Source: Candidatus Omnitrophota bacterium (GTDB lineage Bacteria; Omnitrophota; Gorgyraeia; 2-01-FULL-45-10). Taken from it: a stretch of 5,716 nt of DNA. Below, piece by piece: positions 1-5,716 of the stretch. Within the stretch, counting starts at the first letter, position 1. Every line of letters begins with the position of its first letter. Under the pieces are notes generated by a model that was not told the origin of the DNA, searched no databases, and was given only the letters and a program-made list of their open reading frames with translations. Both the position numbers and the translations under genes were made by a program. The stretch covers positions 1 through 5,716 of the forward strand of contig JACROW010000046.1 in assembly GCA_016214245.1 (NCBI GenBank), written 5' to 3'.

Positions 1-182
1 CCATGTGCGACGGCCTTCTCGCGAAATACAGGAAGATTCTGGGCAAAAATCTCAAGGTCATCGCCACCGGCGGAAATGCCAGGTTGGTAAAGAGATATAC
101 AAAGTCCATCCGGATAATAGACGAAGACCTCACTCTTAAAGGCCTCCATTTAATCAGCAAGACTCTGAAGTGTAATTTTTAA
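1..182 (+). CDS. coaX: Type III pantothenate kinase, C-terminal end (partial)
   Basis: This open frame enters from the left edge; bases 1-2 finish a codon and codons run from base 3 to a TAA at 180-182, giving 59 visible residues. The tail carries the VIATGG motif (about visible residues 20-25) followed by an IDEDLTLKGLHLI stretch, which matches the C-terminal ASKHA-fold end of CoaX proteins (family pattern VIATGG...DLTLxGL). CoaX phosphorylates pantothenate with ATP, the first committed step of coenzyme A synthesis, in the cytosol, and unlike CoaA is not feedback-inhibited by CoA. The last residues (KTLKCNF) are a non-conserved tail. The ATG at base 3 is internal, not a start, because the kinase is normally about 250 residues. 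No GC-rich terminator follows, so read-through into groESL is possible. The identification rests on this short tail only. Confidence 0.85.
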   Translation, partial: MCDGLLAKYRKILGKNLKVIATGGNARLVKRYTKSIRIIDEDLTLKGLHLISKTLKCNF

Positions 183-219
183 AAATTTTTCTTGACAAGA
201 TTTACGGATTTTGTATAAT
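174..219 (+). promoter_or_regulatory. groESL promoter with A/T-rich upstream tract
   Basis: A perfect -35 box TTGACA lies at 192-197 and a perfect -10 box TATAAT at 214-219, separated by 16 bases. Just upstream, 174-191 is almost pure A/T (blocks of T5, A5, T5), placed where an UP element would contact the alpha subunit of RNA polymerase. The expected transcription start is near 226, leaving a leader of about 70 bases before groES. Such an ideal promoter needs a repressor, consistent with the CIRCE operator directly downstream. The boxes are seen directly; the UP-element role is inferred. Confidence 0.9.
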
Positions 220-228
220 AGTAGCCTG

Positions 229-255
229 TTAGCACTCATTTCGAATGAGTGCTAA
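229..255 (+). promoter_or_regulatory. CIRCE operator (HrcA binding site)
   Basis: TTAGCACTC at 229-237, a 9-base spacer at 238-246, and GAGTGCTAA at 247-255 match the CIRCE consensus with no mismatch. The inverted repeat extends into the spacer, giving 12-base arms (229-240 and 244-255) around a 3-base centre. CIRCE is bound by the heat-shock repressor HrcA, whose activity depends on GroEL, so GroESL represses its own operon when free chaperonin is plentiful. The site begins about 3 bases after the predicted transcription start, so it would block initiation and would also lie in the 5' end of the mRNA. hrcA itself is not in this window. Confidence 0.97.
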
Positions 256-283
256 ATATTCGAAAATAAAAAATCTTTAAAAA

Positions 284-296
284 AGGAGGGGGAGGT
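284..296 (+). promoter_or_regulatory. groES ribosome binding site (doubled Shine-Dalgarno)
   Basis: AGGAGG at 284-289 sits 7 bases before the ATG at 297, an ideal spacing. A second GGAGGT at 291-296 abuts the start codon and is too close to act itself. The purine-rich block fixes the groES start and predicts high translation. Confidence 0.85.
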
Positions 297-2244
<1,948 letters not shown>

Positions 2245-2272
2245 AAGCTATAAGCTGTAAGGCATAAGTTTT
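2245..2272 (+). repeat. Degenerate heptanucleotide tandem repeat
   Basis: Directly after the groEL stop codon, four 7-base units follow one another: AAGCTAT, AAGCTGT, AAGGCAT and AAGTTTT. The first two differ at one position, and the later ones share only the AAG start and general pattern. The array is noncoding and lies between the stop codon and the terminator stem. It could be a genome-wide intergenic repeat remnant or chance. I have no function to propose. Confidence 0.4.
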
Positions 2273-2307
2273 AAATGGCCTCGAGGAAAATCGAGGCCAT
2301 TTTTTTT
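2273..2307 (+). terminator. Intrinsic terminator of groESL
   Basis: A 12-base-pair stem (2273-2284 paired with 2291-2302) encloses a 6-base loop (GGAAAA, 2285-2290) and includes the GC-rich core GGCCTCGA. It runs into eight consecutive T residues at 2300-2307. All pairs are Watson-Crick. It ends the groESL transcript and insulates it from the next gene, which has its own promoter. Confidence 0.95.
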
Positions 2308-2329
2308 CTGATAAATCCTCTATTTTCTA

Positions 2330-2357
2330 TTGACAAAAATCTCTTTTGCCATATAAT
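2330..2357 (+). promoter_or_regulatory. Promoter of the guaB3-like gene (near-leaderless)
   Basis: TTGACA at 2330-2335 and TATAAT at 2352-2357 are both perfect and are separated by 16 bases, the same geometry as the groESL promoter. The expected start near 2363-2365 lies only 4-6 bases before the ATG at 2369. The stretch between the -10 box and the ATG has no G at all, so no Shine-Dalgarno sequence is possible. No operator-like repeat is visible. The boxes are seen; the leaderless mRNA is inferred. Confidence 0.85.
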
Positions 2358-2368
2358 AATCATAAAAT

Positions 2369-2980
2369 ATGGCACAATTTTATATCGGCGTTGACAGGAA
2401 GGCCAGGCGGTGTTACGGCTTTGACGAGATAGCGCTCGTTCCCGGAAGATTTACGATAAATCCGGATGAGGTAGATACCTCATGGAAGATAGACGACAAA
2501 AAATATCGCGTCCCGATATTAGCTGCAGCAATGGATGGTGTGGTAGATGTCAAATTTGCCATCGCCATGGGTAAATTGGGAGGGCTCGCCGTCTTAAACC
2601 TGGAGGGCGTGCAGACGCGCTATGAAAATCCGCATGACGTACTGGAACAAATCGCTAATGCCACAGCCGATGAAGCAACAGGATTAGTTCAGAACATATA
2701 TCTGGAGCCCATAAAAGAAAAGTTGATCTCGAAGCGGATAGAGGAGATCAAAGGCTCAAAGGTGCCTTGCGTCGTCAGCGCGATTCCGCAGAGGGCTGAA
2801 AAATTCGGCGTGATAGCTCAAGCAGCAGGTGCCGATATCTTTGTGGTGCAATCGACGGTGACCACGGTCAAACATCTCTCCAAGTTGTATAAGGCATTGG
2901 ATTTTTATAAATTTTGTAAATCTATGAAGATCCCTGTCATAACTTCTATTACAAGAAAAGTGAGAAATATATTCCAATAA
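2369..2980 (+). CDS. GuaB3-like N-terminal fragment
   Basis: This 203-residue frame holds the first half of the broken gene. ATG 2369 gives the family N-terminus, with [20 protein letters not shown] (6-25) matching the GuaB3 start closely, so no later start is likely. The first barrel strands follow, with [11 protein letters not shown] (about 49-59), [11 protein letters not shown] (about 70-80) and [10 protein letters not shown]. Residues 1-191 are family-like. The last dozen, from Thr192 to the TAA at 2978-2980, are out-of-frame translation beyond the break and are rich in Arg, Lys and Ile. If expressed, this half barrel would lack the active-site loop and would probably be unstable. Translation would start from a leaderless or near-leaderless mRNA. 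Confidence 0.75.
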   Translation: MAQFYIGVDRKARRCYGFDEIALVPGRFTINPDEVDTSWKIDDKKYRVPILAAAMDGVVDVKFAIAMGKLGGLAVLNLEGVQTRYENPHDVLEQIANATADEATGLVQNIYLEPIKEKLISKRIEEIKGSKVPCVVSAIPQRAEKFGVIAQAAGADIFVVQSTVTTVKHLSKLYKALDFYKFCKSMKIPVITSITRKVRNIFQ

Positions 2981-3369
2981 TCACTGACGGTGGTATGTCG
3001 ACCGGCGGCGATATATGCAAGGCATTTGCCTGCGGCGCTGACGCGGTCATGGTTGGCTCGGCTTTCGCGAGAGCAAATGAAGCTCCGGGGAGAGGGTACC
3101 ACTGGGGCATGGCAACGCCGTACGCCAATCTTCCGCGGGGGACAAGGATCAAGGTAGGGGTGACCGGGACCTTGGAAGAGATTTTATACGGCCCCGCGAA
3201 AGTAGACGACGGGTCTCAAAACTTGATGGGTGCACTTCAAACGTCGATGGGAAACCTAGGCGCTAAAAATTTAAGCCAGATGCACAAAGCCGAGATCATC
3301 ATAGCACCGTCGATACAGACCGAAGGAAAAGTATTCCAAGCCGCTCAGCGGGTTGGAATGGGGAAATGA
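2920..3369 (+). CDS. GuaB3-like C-terminal fragment
   Basis: This frame is open from 2920, after a TAA at 2917-2919, to the TGA at 3367-3369. Family-like sequence starts at 2941 ([12 protein letters not shown]). It contains the phosphate-binding TDGGM and GADAVMVGS strands of the IMPDH barrel, then [12 protein letters not shown] and [10 protein letters not shown], which are strongly typical of GuaB3. The C-terminus is [10 protein letters not shown]. The first in-frame ATG is 2995, the Met of TDGGM, which is internal in intact homologues and has only weak G-rich sequence upstream. An independent gene is therefore unlikely, and this is best read as the displaced second half of the gene starting at 2369. 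Confidence 0.7.
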   Translation: MYEDPCHNFYYKKSEKYIPIITDGGMSTGGDICKAFACGADAVMVGSAFARANEAPGRGYHWGMATPYANLPRGTRIKVGVTGTLEEILYGPAKVDDGSQNLMGALQTSMGNLGAKNLSQMHKAEIIIAPSIQTEGKVFQAAQRVGMGK

Positions 3370-5716
3370 TCACGTCCATACACAGTACAGCCTTCTCGAT
3401 GGCGCATGTATTCTCGAGCGCCTCATTCAGAAAGTCAGGGAACACAAGATGCCCGCCTGCGCCATAACCGACCATGGCAATATGTTCGGCGCCATAGAAT
3501 TTTACGACATCGCCATGAAGAACGGGATAAAGCCTATCATCGGAAGTGAAGTCTATATTGCACCTGATTCGAGGTTCGAAAAGTCCAGCCACGGCATCCA
3601 GGAGGCATCGTTCCACTTAATCCTCCTGGCTAAAAATGAGACAGGCTACAAAAATCTCATGAGGCTCGTCTCTCTCGGGTTTCTGGAAGGATTTTACTAC
3701 CGGCCCAGGATAGATAAGGACCTGCTCGTGAAATATAAAGACGGACTGATCTGCACGTCCAGCTGCCTAAAGGGAGAGATACCGCACCTCATTCAGACGA
3801 ACCAGCTGGACCAGGCGCGCAAGATCATCGACGAATATAAAAATATATTCGGGAAAGAGAACTTCTATCTCGAGATCCAGGATAACCTCATCCCGGAACA
3901 GGAGAGGGTGAATCAGGAGCTGATAAAGCTGGCCGGAGAAATGAAGATCGACCTTGTGGCAACGAACGATGTTCACTATCTTGAAAAAGAGCATTCGAAG
4001 GCGCACGAGATACTATTATGCGTACAGACACAGACTACGATCGAGGATCCCAATCGGATGCGTTTTCAAACCGATGAGTTCTATTTTAAATCAAAAGAGG
4101 AGATGAAGCGCACCTTCGGCGATTCCGCACCCGATGCCCTCAGGAATACAATGGCGATATGCGAAAAGTGCAATCTGGAGTTTGATTTTAAGACGGTGCA
4201 CCTGCCGGATTATAAGGTGCCTGAAGGAAAGACGAGGGAAGGATATTTGCACGAACTGGTCTCGAGCGGCTTGGAGGCCCGATACAATACGCGATACGAT
4301 AATTTAGATAAATCCGTGATCGCCAGAGCAGAACATGAGTTGAACATAATAGAGCGATTCGGCTACACAAGTTATTTTCTGATCGCATGGGATTTCGTCC
4401 ATTATGCGAAAGATAATTCCATCCCGGTCGGCCCCGGAAGGGGGAGCGCCGCAGGCAGCGTAGTAAGTTACGCGCTCGGCATCACCAACATAGATCCGTT
4501 GAAATACGACCTCCTCTTTGAGAGATTTTTGAACCCGGAGAGGATAAGCCTGCCAGATATAGATATCGATTTCTGCTACGAGAGAAGGAACGAAGTGATA
4601 GATTACGTTGTGAAAAAATATTCCAAAGAGAACGTGGCCCAGATCATCACTTTCGGAACGATGCTGGCGAAGGCCGTAATAAGAGATGTCGGAAGGGCCC
4701 TTGGGATGGCCTATGGCGACGTGGATAGAATCGCGAAACTGGTTCCGAACGATTTAAATATCACGCTCAGTCAGGCACTGGAACAGGAACCGGAACTAAG
4801 GAATCTCTATAAGGCGGATTCCAAGATAGCGCAGTTGATCGACACCTCTATGATACTGGAGGGGTTAACGAGGCACGCGTCAACTCACGCAGCAGGTGTA
4901 GTGATAAGCGAGAAGCCGCTTGTCGAATACATACCGCTTTATAAGGTACAGGAAGGTTCTATCACGACCGGCTATCCGATGACGTCGCTTGAGAAGATAG
5001 GCCTTTTAAAGATGGATTTTCTGGGCTTAAGGACGCTTACAGTTATAAGCGAAACGATAAAGATAATAAAACGGACAAAAGGTGCTGATCTTGATATAAC
5101 GCGGATACCTCTCGATGACAAACCGACCTTCAAGCTTCTCGGGAACGCCGAATCCGCCGGCGTTTTTCAATTAGAGAGCTCCGGGATGAGGGACCTGTTG
5201 AAGAAGCTGAAACCGGAGCGTTTCGAGGATATCATTGCCCTTCTCGCTTTATTCAGACCAGGCCCCATAGGCTCCGGGATGCTCGATGATTTTATGAAAA
5301 GGAAACACGGCCAGATCGCTATACGATATGATCATAAATTGCTGGAGCCGATATTGAAAGAGACTTACGGAGTTATCGTTTATCAGGAACAGGTCATGAG
5401 GATAACCTCGGCCGTTGCCGGCTTTTCGCTTGCCCAAGCGGACAATTTAAGACGCGCCATGGCCAAGAAGACGCCCGAGGTGATGCTGGAGATGCGTCAG
5501 CATTTCGTCGACGGTTGTATAACTAACGGCATCGACCGAAAGACCGCCGACAAGATTTTCAATCAGATAGAATATTTTGCCGGATACGGTTTCAACAAAT
5601 CTCACAGCGCCGCCTACACCTTGATAAGCTATAGAACCGCGTATCTCAAGGCTAACTATCCGGTGCAATTCATGGCGGCCCTTCTCACAAGCGAAAAGGA
5701 CAACCTTGACAAGATA
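3353..5716 (+). CDS. dnaE: DNA polymerase III alpha subunit, DnaE1 type (partial, anomalous start)
   Basis: DnaE is the replicative polymerase core of the replisome. The frame runs without a break from the HVH codons at 3371 to the right edge, about 788 residues from TTG 3353; the fingers end, clamp-binding, OB and tau-binding parts lie beyond it. Counting from TTG, the PHP domain shows [11 protein letters not shown] (7-17), TDHGN (39-43), Glu66, His88, Cys138 and NDVHY (205-209). The polymerase core shows [10 protein letters not shown] (360-369), PDIDIDF with catalytic Asp404 and Asp406, and KMDFLGL with catalytic Asp555. RPGP and FNKSHSAAY follow. No intein interrupts these sites. The start is a problem: ATG 3366, overlapping the guaB3 stop as ATGA, is out of frame. 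The next in-frame ATG, 3449, would cut off PHP motif I. TTG 3353 lacks a Shine-Dalgarno sequence and replaces the usual FVHL before HVH with EWGND. Part of the start region appears lost. The product call is certain; the start is not. Confidence 0.96.
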   Translation, partial: MEWGNDHVHTQYSLLDGACILERLIQKVREHKMPACAITDHGNMFGAIEFYDIAMKNGIKPIIGSEVYIAPDSRFEKSSHGIQEASFHLILLAKNETGYKNLMRLVSLGFLEGFYYRPRIDKDLLVKYKDGLICTSSCLKGEIPHLIQTNQLDQARKIIDEYKNIFGKENFYLEIQDNLIPEQERVNQELIKLAGEMKIDLVATNDVHYLEKEHSKAHEILLCVQTQTTIEDPNRMRFQTDEFYFKSKEEMKRTFGDSAPDALRNTMAICEKCNLEFDFKTVHLPDYKVPEGKTREGYLHELVSSGLEARYNTRYDNLDKSVIARAEHELNIIERFGYTSYFLIAWDFVHYAKDNSIPVGPGRGSAAGSVVSYALGITNIDPLKYDLLFERFLNPERISLPDIDIDFCYERRNEVIDYVVKKYSKENVAQIITFGTMLAKAVIRDVGRALGMAYGDVDRIAKLVPNDLNITLSQALEQEPELRNLYKADSKIAQLIDTSMILEGLTRHASTHAAGVVISEKPLVEYIPLYKVQEGSITTGYPMTSLEKIGLLKMDFLGLRTLTVISETIKIIKRTKGADLDITRIPLDDKPTFKLLGNAESAGVFQLESSGMRDLLKKLKPERFEDIIALLALFRPGPIGSGMLDDFMKRKHGQIAIRYDHKLLEPILKETYGVIVYQEQVMRITSAVAGFSLAQADNLRRAMAKKTPEVMLEMRQHFVDGCITNGIDRKTADKIFNQIEYFAGYGFNKSHSAAYTLISYRTAYLKANYPVQFMAALLTSEKDNLDKI

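Larger units (their letters stand above)
2369..3369 (+). pseudogene. guaB3: GuaB3-family IMP dehydrogenase, broken by an internal frame-shifting gap
   Basis: GuaB3 proteins are IMP dehydrogenases (IMP to XMP with NAD+, the rate-limiting step of guanine nucleotide synthesis) or close relatives that lack the CBS (Bateman) insert. The N-terminal half reads in one frame as far as IPVI (residues 188-191, ending at 2941). The C-terminal half resumes at once in a different frame with [19 protein letters not shown] and runs to the TGA at 3367-3369, ending VGMGK as the family does. Together they give about 333 residues against the roughly 385 I recall for the family. The missing 50-55 residues would hold the VGNC-type strand, the GPGxxC catalytic cysteine loop and the following strand. 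For the two halves to have been in frame, the lost length must be one more than a multiple of three. The product cannot be an active IMPDH. This is either a true pseudogene or an assembly gap. It shares its stop codon region with the start of dnaE. Confidence 0.88.

Noticed and set aside
174..190. Intrinsic terminator for coaX in the AAAAATTTTT palindrome
   Set aside because: The stem would be only A-T pairs with no loop and no GC core. An UP-element-like tract for the promoter fits better.
2936..2995. Programmed ribosomal frameshift joining the two guaB3 halves
   Set aside because: No slippery heptamer or strong downstream hairpin is seen, and a frameshift could not supply the 50-55 missing core residues.
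3366..3371. Programmed frameshift from ATG 3366 into dnaE
   Set aside because: There is no slippery run in the first codons, and the conserved FVHL residues would still be missing.
4430..5620. Intein in dnaE at the catalytic PDIDIDF or FNKSH sites
   Set aside because: The frame is continuous through all the conserved polymerase motifs with normal spacing, and no splicing motifs are present.

Overview
This is an ordinary bacterial chromosomal window carrying four housekeeping loci, all on the + strand. In order they are the 3' end of a type III pantothenate kinase gene (coaX), a complete heat-shock groES-groEL operon, a GuaB3-type IMP dehydrogenase gene that is broken as written, and the first two thirds of the replicative DNA polymerase III alpha subunit gene (dnaE), which runs off the right edge. 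I see no mobile element, CRISPR array, tRNA or rRNA, and no undescribed multi-gene system.

Region by region: bases 1-182 finish coaX. Bases 183-296 hold an A/T tract, a consensus sigma70-type promoter and a perfect CIRCE operator (the HrcA repressor site), so groESL is very probably HrcA-controlled. groES (297-584) and groEL (610-2244) form one operon, each with a strong Shine-Dalgarno sequence, closed by a strong intrinsic terminator at 2273-2307. A second consensus promoter (2330-2357) then drives the guaB3-like gene, whose ATG lies only about five bases past the expected transcription start, so that mRNA looks leaderless.

The interest lies in 2930-3375. The guaB3 frame breaks near 2941, where about 50-55 residues of the conserved core, including the catalytic cysteine loop, are missing. 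The gene then continues in another frame to a stop at 3369. About 430 bases further on, the dnaE reading frame has no usable ATG: the conserved FVHL-type start of the PHP domain is missing, and only a TTG at 3353 could start a protein that keeps the HVH metal motif. Each defect fits a small lost segment that is not a multiple of three. They may be real deletions or an assembly or consensus error in the contig. The second reading gains weight because dnaE is essential.

The organism is a mesophile-like bacterium of moderate GC with frequent ATA and AGG/AGA codons, CIRCE/HrcA regulation, TTGACA/TATAAT promoters, and a GuaB3 close to the cyanobacterial/actinobacterial type. This would fit an uncultivated lineage such as Omnitrophota or a relative, probably from a metagenome, but the assignment is an impression and not proven. 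The genes share no pathway. They serve CoA synthesis, protein folding, guanine nucleotide synthesis and DNA replication.
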